Origin: Pseudomonadota bacterium
Lineage (GTDB): Bacteria > Pseudomonadota > Alphaproteobacteria > Kiloniellales > JACOMY01
NCBI GenBank assembly: GCA_029781795.1
Contig: JAKOWB010000366.1
Span: 1 to 64,000, forward strand
DNA: 64,000 nt
Direction: 5' to 3'
Of the stretch, positions 16,160 through 23,374 are shown piece by piece. Within the stretch, counting starts at the first letter, position 1, and each line of letters starts with the position of its first letter. The notes beneath the pieces were generated by a model. It saw only the letters and a program-made list of their open reading frames with translations, was not told the DNA's origin and ran no database searches. The position numbers and the translations under genes were made by a program.

Positions 16160-16384
16160 GTGTCGTTGCGCGGGCTGCTGCTGAGTCTCATGTCGCCGTC
16201 CCGCAGGGCGGCGGTGGAGGCGGATTCGCGGGCCTGGAAGGCCTCCTGCCCGCATTGCGGGCTCACCACCTCGATCTGGGATCTGGGCGGCCTGCGGTCC
16301 AAGGCGGCCGGCCGGCCGGTGACGAGCCGCCGTTGCCGCGGTTGCGGCAAGATCGGCGCGCATCGCCTGGCAAGGTCGCCGTGA
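16160..16384 (+). CDS. Small zinc-ribbon protein
   Basis: 74 residues. A four-cysteine zinc ribbon is clear: CPHCG (about residue 30) and CRGCG (about 62), separated by a segment with IWDLGGLRSKAAGRP. The N-terminus is helical and basic. GGAGGG lies 7-8 nt before the GTG at 16160. It is followed 14 bp later by the ATP-grasp-like gene on the same strand, suggesting a two-gene unit. Such ribbons can bind nucleic acid or protein; nothing here decides which. Confidence 0.55.
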   Translation: MSLRGLLLSLMSPSRRAAVEADSRAWKASCPHCGLTTSIWDLGGLRSKAAGRPVTSRRCRGCGKIGAHRLARSP

Positions 16385-16397
16385 CGCGGGTCCCGCG

Positions 16398-17318
16398 GTG
16401 GCGCCGTCCTGGATTGCCGCGGTCGGCTGGCGCCCTGCCCGGGACCGCAGGGTGAACCGCGGCGAGGACAGCGACCTGGTGGTCCTGACCCACGCGCGGC
16501 AGGGGCTGTCTCAGCACAGTTTCCTGCGCGTGCTGATCGAGCGCTTCTGGCGGCCCGCCGGACTCGCGGTGGCGCTGCACCAGGGGCTCGCGCCGCCGCC
16601 ACCGGGGCGCCGGGCGCTGCTGCACGTCGACCTGACCCGTGTGCCGCCGCCCTATCTGGCGCTGGCGGCGGACTTCCAGTTCTGCCTCAACGGCCGGGCA
16701 GCCGACATCTCGAAGCGAGCCGTCAGCCGCAACCTGGTGACGCGCGAGGACGACTACGACGGGCCGGTGATCGTGAAGACCGACCGCAACCACGCCGGCC
16801 GGCCGGAACGGGCGCTGGCGCTGGCCACGGCGGGGCGCTGGGCGAGGCTGCGCGAGCGGCTGTGCGCGCGCCTGCCGCCGGCCTGGTCCGGCCGGCTGCG
16901 CGATGATCGCTATCTGCTGTTCGAGCGCCGCGAGCAGGTGCCGGGCTGGATCTGGCGCCAACCGGCGCTGGTGGTCGAACGCCTGCTGACCGAACGCCAC
17001 GGCGAGCTCTATGCCATCAACCGCTGGTTCTTCCTGGGACAGTGCGACCTGGTCGCGACCTCGCTTTCGCACAGCCCGGTGATTTCCGGTGGCGCCCAGC
17101 GCCGCCTGCCGCCGCACAGCGAGGTGCCGGCCGCGCTGCGCCAGCGCCGCCGCGAGCTGGGGCTGGACTACGGCAAGCTCGATTTCGTGATGATCGACGG
17201 CCGCGCCGAGTTGCTGGACGCGAATCGAACACCGGCCTCGGCCGATGTCTGGACCGAGCGCTGCCTCGACTACTGCCGTCGCCTTGCGCCCGGCATCGAC
17301 GGCTTTCTCGGCGCGTGA
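16398..17318 (+). CDS. ATP-grasp-like hypothetical protein
   Basis: 306 residues. The C-terminal segment LDYGKLDFVMIDGRAELLDANRTP (residues 256-279) has the D...D-G...D-x-N arrangement that places Mg2+ in ATP-grasp ligases. GPVIVKTDRNHAGRP near 127-141 fits the Lys-containing ATP-binding strand. The first part (VVLTHARQGLSQHSFLRVLIERFW) looks like a Rossmann-type start. The amide or thioester product is unknown. The start is uncertain: GTG 16398 or GTG 16452, neither with a clear ribosome site. It lies just after the zinc-ribbon gene and is convergent with the putative peptide gene at 17356. Confidence 0.55.
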   Translation: MAPSWIAAVGWRPARDRRVNRGEDSDLVVLTHARQGLSQHSFLRVLIERFWRPAGLAVALHQGLAPPPPGRRALLHVDLTRVPPPYLALAADFQFCLNGRAADISKRAVSRNLVTREDDYDGPVIVKTDRNHAGRPERALALATAGRWARLRERLCARLPPAWSGRLRDDRYLLFERREQVPGWIWRQPALVVERLLTERHGELYAINRWFFLGQCDLVATSLSHSPVISGGAQRRLPPHSEVPAALRQRRRELGLDYGKLDFVMIDGRAELLDANRTPASADVWTERCLDYCRRLAPGIDGFLGA

Positions 17319-17355
17319 CCCTGGACCGGTGGTCCCGGCTGCGGAGCGGCCGGCC

Positions 17356-17463
17356 CTAGCGCGGCAGCGTGAAGCTGAGGATCTTGGTCTGGGATACGGC
17401 GGTCGCGGCGGCGAGCGGCAGGGCGCGGCGGAACGCCGGTTTCACGTAGACGGGCCTCGTCAT
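17356..17463 (-). CDS. Putative 35-residue RiPP-like precursor peptide
   Basis: A 35-residue frame with GGAGG 10 nt before its ATG. Residues Y6, P9, F11, L15 and T21 have the spacing of the lasso-type leader Y-x-x-P-x-L-x3-G-x5-T that binds RRE (PqqD-like) domains; only the Gly is replaced by Leu. After T21-A22 the would-be core is VSQTKILSFTLPR, with four hydroxyl residues but no Cys and no Asp/Glu, so a classical lasso ring is not possible. It is the last minus-strand gene of the YcaO/TfuA neighbourhood, 236 bp after the hydrolase. No RRE protein or cyclase is adjacent. Coding status and role are inferred. Confidence 0.45.
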   Translation of the reverse strand: MTRPVYVKPAFRRALPLAAATAVSQTKILSFTLPR

Positions 17464-17699
17464 GGCTGCAGATCCTCCCCGATTGTCGGGATAACCATAC
17501 AGCTGTCGCTCGAACGGTCCAGCAAAAGCCGCCGGCGCCATTTGGGTGGGAACAGCATGGCCCGCCGGCCGAGTCGGGGAGGGCGCCGCGCAGCGCACCG
17601 TGGCGCGGCCCCGCCGGCGGCGCGAGCGCGCATGGTGGCGACCGCGCCGTGCCACCCCGGCGCACGACGAGGAGCCCGTGGGCTTGCGGCAGGACGTGG

Positions 17700-18509
17700 T
17701 CACTTGCCCGCGGAAAGGGGCCCCGGGAAATGAGCGTGCAGGAAGTCGGCCAGCAAGGCCGCGCAGGCGGCGGGATGGCTGCTGATCAGGAAGTGGCCGG
17801 CGTCCGCGACCACCGCCGTGCGGCGGTTGGGCAGGCTGGCGGCGAGCGCGTCGGTGATCGCCACCATGGCCGGGTTGGCCAGGGCACCGCGCGCCAGCAG
17901 CACCGGCACCTCGAGGCCGGCGTAGTCGACCGGGCCGGCCTGGAAGCCGAGGCAGCAGGGCCAGTCCAGCACGTTGGCCGGCGCGGTCAGGCGGCAGTAG
18001 TCCTGCACCGCCGCCGGCAGGGCGGCGAAGCTGCCCGTCTGGCCCCAGTAGTCGATGACGAGGCCCGGCGCGCCCGGATCGCCGGCCGCGACGGCGGCGG
18101 CGAAGCGGCGGCTGAGGTCGAGGGCCTCGGCGTGCAGGGCCGGGTGGCCAGTCCGCAACAGGGCCAGGGGATTGGCCTCGAAGAGCGCGAGGCTCGCCAC
18201 CTCGACCGCCCCGGACAGGGCGGCGGCCAAGGCGACCGTGCCGCCGAAGGAATGGCCGACCAGGTGGACCGGTCGCTTGAGGCGCAGCGCGGCCTCGCGC
18301 ACCACGGCGACTTCGTGTGCCATCGCGACGTCCGCGACATGGCGGCGCTCCGCCGTCGCGCCGTAGCCGCAAAGGCTGGTGCCGGCCAGGCACCAGCCTC
18401 CCGGCAGCAGCTTCTGCAGCGGCCGCCAGGCGGCCGGGGTCGAGAAGGATCCCGGCAGGAACAGCAGGGCCGGCCCCTCGCCGGAGATCACGAAATCGAT
18501 GCTTGGCAA
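17700..18509 (-). CDS. Alpha/beta hydrolase
   Basis: 269 residues from a TTG start. Motifs are ALLFLPGSFSTPAAW (oxyanion-hole side), GTSLCGYGAT, the nucleophile elbow VGHSFGGTVAL, an acid after VPVLLARGALAN, and VADAGHFLISS with the likely catalytic His. It is a typical small serine hydrolase such as an esterase or haloalkane-type enzyme, with unknown substrate. The start is uncertain. The family normally begins near LPSIDFVISGEG (18509), but the frame is open to an ATG at 18704 with a better ribosome site (GGAG, 6 nt). The longer form would add about 65 residues including MPAMPATGTW repeats. It lies downstream of the metallopeptidase set on the same strand. Confidence 0.75.
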   Translation of the reverse strand: MPSIDFVISGEGPALLFLPGSFSTPAAWRPLQKLLPGGWCLAGTSLCGYGATAERRHVADVAMAHEVAVVREAALRLKRPVHLVGHSFGGTVALAAALSGAVEVASLALFEANPLALLRTGHPALHAEALDLSRRFAAAVAAGDPGAPGLVIDYWGQTGSFAALPAAVQDYCRLTAPANVLDWPCCLGFQAGPVDYAGLEVPVLLARGALANPAMVAITDALAASLPNRRTAVVADAGHFLISSHPAACAALLADFLHAHFPGPLSAGK

Positions 18510-18620
18510 AGCACGGGCTCGCTCTGCTGCGGGACTGCCGCGGGACGAGCCCCATTCACCATCGGGGACGCGCGGCGGCGGGGAGGATGGAAGGGCCGGA
18601 CAGACGCATGGTGTCAGCAG

Positions 18621-18692
18621 CATCGCCGGCATCCAAGTGCCTGTCGCCGGCATCGCCGGCATCCAAGTGCCTGTCGCCGGCATCGCCGGCAT
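18621..18692. repeat. 30-bp tandem repeat, 2.4 copies
   Basis: Two identical 30-bp units (18621-18650 and 18651-18680) plus a 12-bp partial copy. The unit begins CATCGCCGGCATCCAAGTGC. A 30-bp period keeps any reading frame. On the minus strand it reads as MPAMPATGTW decapeptides in front of the hydrolase; on the plus strand as AGIQVPVAGI. It sits in the gap between the 99-residue gene and the hydrolase. Confidence 0.85.
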
Positions 18693-18772
18693 GGACGCGA
18701 CCATCGCCCGCTCCAGCCAGCGAGCCCGGTGCGCCGCTCACCGGGTCGATGGTTCCGGCCAATGCTTCCCCC

Positions 18773-19072
18773 CTAATCGCCGGGGACGAGGTAGGGACCC
18801 TCGTCCTCCATAGAAAGGGGCGTGTTGCAGGGAGCATCCGACAGCCATTCCTTGTTGTAGCTCCAGCACCAGCTGTCGGTCGCGAGCACTTCGAAGCTGA
18901 CCGAGGTCGCGCGCTCGTCCAGTCTGAAGACATCTCTCTGCAGCTTACCCATCGCATCCTGGACGCGCACGAAACAGGGCCTGCCGTCCGTGCCGTTGAA
19001 CGACCAGGTCCGTCTCAGGGTCTCAGCGTCCTGACTCCGCGCGCCGCCGCAGCACTTGCCTTCCTCGCTCAT
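18773..19072 (-). CDS. Small cysteine-containing hypothetical protein
   Basis: 99 residues with no recognised family. It starts MSEEGKCCGG and has further Cys in GRPCFVRVQ, SWCWSYNKEW and APCNTPL, five Cys in all. There is a run of aromatic residues (SWCWSYNKEW) and an acidic C-terminus ending LVPGD. No signal peptide is present. GGAGG lies 6 nt before the ATG. It follows the 144-residue gene by 53 bp and the metallopeptidase further upstream, so the three are probably one transcript. Whether it is an enzyme partner or a substrate of the YcaO/TfuA/metallopeptidase set cannot be told. Confidence 0.65.
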   Translation of the reverse strand: MSEEGKCCGGARSQDAETLRRTWSFNGTDGRPCFVRVQDAMGKLQRDVFRLDERATSVSFEVLATDSWCWSYNKEWLSDAPCNTPLSMEDEGPYLVPGD

Positions 19073-19125
19073 AGTGCACCTCCACTTTGCTGGCCAAGGT
19101 CAGTTCCGAACGAGAGACCACGGCC

Positions 19126-19560
19126 TCATTCGTAGATCTTGCCTCCGGTGCTCGCGATGGTGACGCGGGCGCTGTAGGTCAAAGACGCGGGATTGCGACC
19201 GGGGATGTTGAACTCGAGAATCAGTTCCTCGGCCGAACCGCCGCGCTTCTCGATGCGGTTCACCCGCGTGGTGCGCGGGATCAGCCACATGCGATAGCCG
19301 GCGACGGTGTCGAAGCCGCAGCCGATCGCCGGCCGGCTGTTGTGCCAATGGAAGTGATACTCGGCCGGGATCGAAAGGCGGTAGCAGTGGCCTTGATAGC
19401 AGAAGCCGTAGGCGAGGGCTTTCTGATCGCGCTCCTGGTCGTCCGGCGCCTTGGGCGACGGTAGCGACAGGTCGACGCCATAGAGCACGATGTCCTGCAC
19501 ATCCGTGCGGAATGGCAGCGGCGGCGGGATGCCATCGATGCGTTCTGCTGGTCCAGACAT
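19126..19560 (-). CDS. Hypothetical protein of the metallopeptidase operon
   Basis: 144 residues, no recognised family. After a Pro-rich start (IDGIPPPLPF) it appears beta-rich, with FCYQGHCYRLSIPAEYHFHWHN containing two Cys and three His, and RPAIGCGFDTVAGYRMWLIP. The His/Cys cluster could bind metal. No signal peptide. GAGGAGGA stands 5 nt before the ATG, an excellent ribosome site. The gene starts 13 bp after the metallopeptidase stop and is followed by the 99-residue gene, which supports co-expression. Function unknown. Confidence 0.65.
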   Translation of the reverse strand: MSGPAERIDGIPPPLPFRTDVQDIVLYGVDLSLPSPKAPDDQERDQKALAYGFCYQGHCYRLSIPAEYHFHWHNSRPAIGCGFDTVAGYRMWLIPRTTRVNRIEKRGGSAEELILEFNIPGRNPASLTYSARVTIASTGGKIYE

Positions 19561-19573
19561 GTCTTCCTCCTCT

Positions 19574-20905
19574 TCAGTCGATGATTGGGACGGGAACGGC
19601 CGCCAAAGCCTCTCGCCGGCGGTGACGCAACATGCAGCGATGCTGCATCTCGAAGGGCTCGGGCAGGCCGGGCACGCGGCGCAGCGGTTGCCCGGCCAGC
19701 GTAGGTCGGGCCTGGCGCGGCGGCTCCGGCGCTATGCCGCGCCAGGTAAAGCTGCCGCTCAGCCAGTGCCAGTTGCCGCGGTGGCCATTCAGCAGCAGGT
19801 CGGCGTGCAGGAAGGCACCGGCGGCGCGGCGAAAGGTCATGTTCTCGGGCGGCAGCAGCAGCCACGACAGCGCCAGGCGCTCGCCCAGGAAGTCGCGCGC
19901 GTCGGCCAGCGCTTGCAGGAAGAGTTCCGGCCGGCGCTGCAGCGCGCGGTCCAGCACGGCCGCCAGGTCCGGGGCCTCCTCGCTGCGCTCGCCCGCGGCG
20001 CGCGAGCGCGCGACGATCTCCTCGGTCACCGCGCCGAGTTGGTTCAGGCGCAGCAGGTAGCTCTCGACCAGGATGTCGAAGAAGGCGCCGGACAGCACCA
20101 GCGACGCGCTGTGTACCTCGCTGCCGGGCTTCAGGTCGCCGAGCTTCACGCTGTTGCTGACCTGCCGGATCTCGGTGCTGCGCGACAGCTCGGCGAAGCG
20201 GTTCAGCTCGTTCTCGACATAGAGATTGCCGCGGCAGCTTTCGATGATGCGCCGGCGCACGCAGTCGAAGTGCAGCAGCGAGACCAGCGCCGCGAGGTCG
20301 GCCGCCGCCTCGTGGAAGGCGCCGAAGCTGGGCGTGAGGGCCGCAGGCTCCGGCAGGCCGACCAGCGAGTAGAGCAGCAGGTGGCCGACTTCGTGCGCCA
20401 CGACGTCGAAGCTCTGCGCGAAGGGCCAGAGCGTTCCGTCCGGCGCCGCGCCGAAGCCGGTCTCCAGGAAGCCGAAACCGGAATGCGCGTTGTCCCAGTC
20501 GAGGAAGGGCACCAGCTCCAGCGGGGCGGCGCCGAAGTGCCAGGGTATCCGGCGCCCGGCATAGCCCTCCCAAACCTCCAGCACGCGGCGCACCGTGGCA
20601 TAGAGGTGCGCGGCGCCGAAGGCACGGGTGCCGGGCGCCAGCTCGTCGAAGCCGCCATCCGGACCGGGCAGCGGCCCGGGCAGGGTGTTGCCGAGATAGG
20701 GCGGCAGGTCCGGGTAGTCGTAGGGGCGCGTCTTGTCCAGGGCGTCGACGACGTGCATGCGCGCATCGCTGGGTCCGCCGCCGATGCCGAGGGCGTCACC
20801 GCCCAGCTCGACCAACTCGGTACGCTCGTAGCCGGGGACGAAGGGCGGCTGGGCGTAGAGCCGGAAGCGCGTCCTGCCCCTGGCGGCTCGACCCATGCCC
20901 TGCAT
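19574..20905 (-). CDS. Thermolysin-like (gluzincin) zinc metallopeptidase
   Basis: 443 residues. The zinc motif HEVGH is at residues 171-175 in FDVVAHEVGHLLLYSLVG. The downstream third ligand is in GAFHEAAADLAALV (E199), which resembles the GAxNEAxSD helix of M4/M36 peptidases. The preceding LDWDNAHSGFGFLETGFG fits the N-terminal lobe. No signal peptide is seen, so it is probably cytoplasmic or leaderless. The C-terminal half is mostly helical. It starts 79 bp after tfuA and leads the trio with the 144- and 99-residue genes. A leader-removing or maturation peptidase role in the YcaO/TfuA system is a reasonable inference, not shown. Confidence 0.75.
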   Translation of the reverse strand: MQGMGRAARGRTRFRLYAQPPFVPGYERTELVELGGDALGIGGGPSDARMHVVDALDKTRPYDYPDLPPYLGNTLPGPLPGPDGGFDELAPGTRAFGAAHLYATVRRVLEVWEGYAGRRIPWHFGAAPLELVPFLDWDNAHSGFGFLETGFGAAPDGTLWPFAQSFDVVAHEVGHLLLYSLVGLPEPAALTPSFGAFHEAAADLAALVSLLHFDCVRRRIIESCRGNLYVENELNRFAELSRSTEIRQVSNSVKLGDLKPGSEVHSASLVLSGAFFDILVESYLLRLNQLGAVTEEIVARSRAAGERSEEAPDLAAVLDRALQRRPELFLQALADARDFLGERLALSWLLLPPENMTFRRAAGAFLHADLLLNGHRGNWHWLSGSFTWRGIAPEPPRQARPTLAGQPLRRVPGLPEPFEMQHRCMLRHRRREALAAVPVPIID

Positions 20906-20984
20906 TGGCGCCCCCGCTCCAGGTCGTCGAAGCAGCCGGACCGATAGTAGCGGCCGGATCGGTCGACTTCAATTATCACGTTAT

Positions 20985-22190
20985 TCAAGCCGCGCCCCGG
21001 TCGCGCGACAGATGCTGCCGCAGCAGCGCCGCGACGTAGCGGTCGGCGCTGGCGAAGCCCAGCGACAGCGCCTGCGCGTTGGCGTCCTGCCCCGGCGGCA
21101 GGCCGAGGGCCGCGGCATGCGCCGCCACCAGTCCTGCCTCCGTCAGGCCGAGGTCGGCGAGGCTCGGCGCCTCGTCGGCCGCGGCGTCCAGCTGCGCCGC
21201 CGCCGCCGCGGTGACGCGCCGCAGGGCCAGCCATTCGGCGTCGCCTGCCAGCAGCTCGGGCAGGCGCCGCAGCAGCAGCGGCTCGTAGAGCGACACCAGG
21301 GCGGCGGCGTCGCCCGCGGCCAGCCCACGGCGGCGGGTCTCGCGCTCCAGCAGCAGCCGCTCCAGCGCGCGCGTGAGCAGCGCCTGGCGCAGCGGCGGAT
21401 CGAGGCGGAGCTGGTCCTCGATGGCGGCCGTGCCCGGACCCGAGGCGGGTGGCGCGGCCAGCGCCACCAGCTCCAGCCAGTCCTCGGTCTGCTCGAAGCT
21501 GAAGCAGGGGACATGCGGCGGCGCGTCCTGCAGCGCCGCCAGGCGCGCGAGCAGCTCCCGCGCGTCGGCCTGCTTCTGGTCGACACGCCCCTTGGGCAGC
21601 CAGCCGGCAAGGCGGTCCAGCTCGTCCGGCGGCAGGCCGGCCGCGCGGGCATCGGCCAGCAGTGTCGGGTAGTCGCGCTGCTTGAAGAAGCGGCGCGCCG
21701 CGAGCGCCACCAGGGCCTTCCCGGTCGACGCGGCGATCACGCCGCGCTCGCCGGCGGCGGCCAGGGTGGCGCGCATGTTGACCAGCGCTTCACCCAGCGC
21801 CGGATAGCCGATCTCCGCCGGGCCGTGCAGCAGCGCCACCTCGTCATCCGCGCCGAAGGGCTGGCCGAGGAACGCGCCCTCGATGTAGGCACGGGCGATG
21901 GGGCCGACCGGCTCCATGCCGTAGGCCGCGAGCTCGGCGGCGCGCAGCGCGCCGAGCGAGGCGGCGCCCAGCACGTGAATGCCCTGCGACAGCGCCCAGA
22001 GGATCTCCTTGTGGCGCGGCGCCGGCACGGCTTCGAAGTAGCCGTCGATCAGGCCGATGGCGCGGGGGCATGGCTCCGTCGTCGCCGCGCGATAGACGTC
22101 GCCCAGGCCGGCCGGCGGCAGGCGCCGCACGCCCGGCGGCAGGCCCGCGTCCGGCGGCAGCGAGGGGCCGGCGAAGATGACGGCGGTCAT
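20985..22190 (-). CDS. tfuA: TfuA-like protein
   Basis: 401 residues. The TfuA core is unmistakable in the first 125 residues: TAVIFAGPSLP, AIGLIDGYFEAVPAPRHKEILWALSQGIHVLGAASLGALRAAEL, YGMEPVGPIARAYIEGAF and DDEVALLHGPAE. TfuA proteins are named from trifolitoxin biosynthesis. They act with YcaO enzymes, in known cases as the partner that delivers sulfur for thioamide formation. The C-terminal 250 residues are helical with repeated Leu and Ala and are not recognised. Its ATG overlaps the ycaO stop (ATGA, 22187-22190), so the two proteins are made together. Confidence 0.9.
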   Translation of the reverse strand: MTAVIFAGPSLPPDAGLPPGVRRLPPAGLGDVYRAATTEPCPRAIGLIDGYFEAVPAPRHKEILWALSQGIHVLGAASLGALRAAELAAYGMEPVGPIARAYIEGAFLGQPFGADDEVALLHGPAEIGYPALGEALVNMRATLAAAGERGVIAASTGKALVALAARRFFKQRDYPTLLADARAAGLPPDELDRLAGWLPKGRVDQKQADARELLARLAALQDAPPHVPCFSFEQTEDWLELVALAAPPASGPGTAAIEDQLRLDPPLRQALLTRALERLLLERETRRRGLAAGDAAALVSLYEPLLLRRLPELLAGDAEWLALRRVTAAAAAQLDAAADEAPSLADLGLTEAGLVAAHAAALGLPPGQDANAQALSLGFASADRYVAALLRQHLSRDRGAA

Positions 22191-23374
22191 GGTCGCGCCC
22201 CACGAGCCAGGGCACGCGGACCCGGGGCGAAAGCCGGGTGCGGCGGTGCCTCCAGGCCGGGGACCACGACGCGCAGCACCCGCACCTCGGGCAGCGGCGG
22301 CGGGAAGTCGACGACGATCGCCGGGCCCAGGCCGGCGGCGCCGAGCCGCGCGAGGATCAGCCGCGCCGCCGCCGCATCGTCCGCCACGCGCCAGGCGGGC
22401 AGATCGGCGAGACCCGGTGCCGGCGCGGCTGCGGTGGCCAGCCGCCGCCAGTAGTCCTGCTCGCGCGCCCGCTCGAGCGCCAGGTAGTCGAGCGGCAGGA
22501 GGTCGTCACGGCTGCCGGCGATGAAGGTGACGCGCGTCTGGATCGCTTCCAGCAGGGCGCCCAGCAGCGCCGCTTCGGGGTCCAGCGCGGCGGCGCTGCC
22601 CTCGGGCACATGCGCCATGCCGTCGTCGTCGCCGGCCGGCGGCACCAGGCGGCAGGCGATGGTGGCGACGCCGAGGTCGCTGGTGATGTCGAGCGCGACG
22701 ACGCCGAAGCCGAGAGCCTCGACGTGCCGAAGCAGCTCGCGGCAGGCGCTGCCCTTCACCGTCGAGAGGTCCAGCCGCCGCCGCGCCGTGCCGGCGGCAT
22801 CGGCCTGCCAGAGCGCGAGTGCATCGCGCTCCACCAGTTCCAGCAGCGCGTGGCGCAGCGCGGCCTCGCGCGTCGTGCCGGCGCCGAGGCCGTTGCTGCT
22901 CTGCGCGAAGTGGCCGGCGGAGACCGGCGAGGGCAGGGTGTAGTCGCTGTGGACCAGCTCGTAGGGCAGCCAGACGGCCTCGCCGTCGGCCAGGTCGCGG
23001 CCCTCGACCCACAGCAGGGCCTGGCTGTCGCGCGCCGCGGCGCCACGCCGCCGCGGCAGGCGCTGCAGCGGAACGGCTCGCGCGGAGCGGCTGAGGTCGG
23101 CCGCGGTGGCGCAGCGCAGCGGCAGCGCGTGACGCTCGGCGGCGGCGCTCTCCAGCGCCTCGAACACGGCGGCCAGCATGGCCTCCGCCAGCTTCAGACC
23201 CTTGCCCTGGCTCACCGCCAGCGAGCGGCCGAGCGGCCGCACGGCAAGCGCGACCGGTACACCGAGGCGATCGAGGCCGGTGATGTCGGCAAGCCGCGTG
23301 ATGCCCTGCGCCGCCAGCCCCGGTCGCAGGCGGGCGAGCAGCGCTTCCGCCGCGGCGCCGTCCAGCCGGCTCAT
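22187..23374 (-). CDS. ycaO: YcaO-family ATP-dependent peptide-modifying enzyme
   Basis: 395 residues. YcaO signatures are SQGKGLKLAEAMLAAVFEALE (residues 55-75, nucleotide and Mg2+ binding), SSNGLGAGTTREAALRHALLELVERD (159-184) and the late VVVPGLEAPPH. The C-terminus ends GPRALARGARP, not the PxPxP of azoline-forming types; this fits TfuA-associated members. YcaO enzymes phosphorylate a backbone amide to form azolines, amidines or, with TfuA, thioamides. The gene overlaps the cyclase gene upstream and tfuA downstream by 4 bp each, a tightly coupled trio. No docking-type E1-like or RRE domain is visible. The peptide or protein substrate is not identified. Confidence 0.92.
   Translation of the reverse strand: MSRLDGAAAEALLARLRPGLAAQGITRLADITGLDRLGVPVALAVRPLGRSLAVSQGKGLKLAEAMLAAVFEALESAAAERHALPLRCATAADLSRSARAVPLQRLPRRRGAAARDSQALLWVEGRDLADGEAVWLPYELVHSDYTLPSPVSAGHFAQSSNGLGAGTTREAALRHALLELVERDALALWQADAAGTARRRLDLSTVKGSACRELLRHVEALGFGVVALDITSDLGVATIACRLVPPAGDDDGMAHVPEGSAAALDPEAALLGALLEAIQTRVTFIAGSRDDLLPLDYLALERAREQDYWRRLATAAAPAPGLADLPAWRVADDAAAARLILARLGAAGLGPAIVVDFPPPLPEVRVLRVVVPGLEAPPHPAFAPGPRALARGARP

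Noticed and set aside
17356-17463. Calling the 35-residue peptide a lasso peptide precursor
   Set aside because: The core lacks Asp or Glu at ring positions 7-9, and no macrolactam synthetase, protease B or RRE protein is in the window. Only leader spacing fits.
18621-18692. CRISPR-like array
   Set aside because: The copies are directly adjacent without spacers, there are only 2.4 copies, and no cas gene is near. It is a tandem repeat.
20850-20997. Frame beginning VIIEVDRSGRYYRSG between tfuA and the metallopeptidase as a small precursor
   Set aside because: It needs a GTG or TTG start without a clear ribosome site and runs deep into the metallopeptidase gene in another frame.
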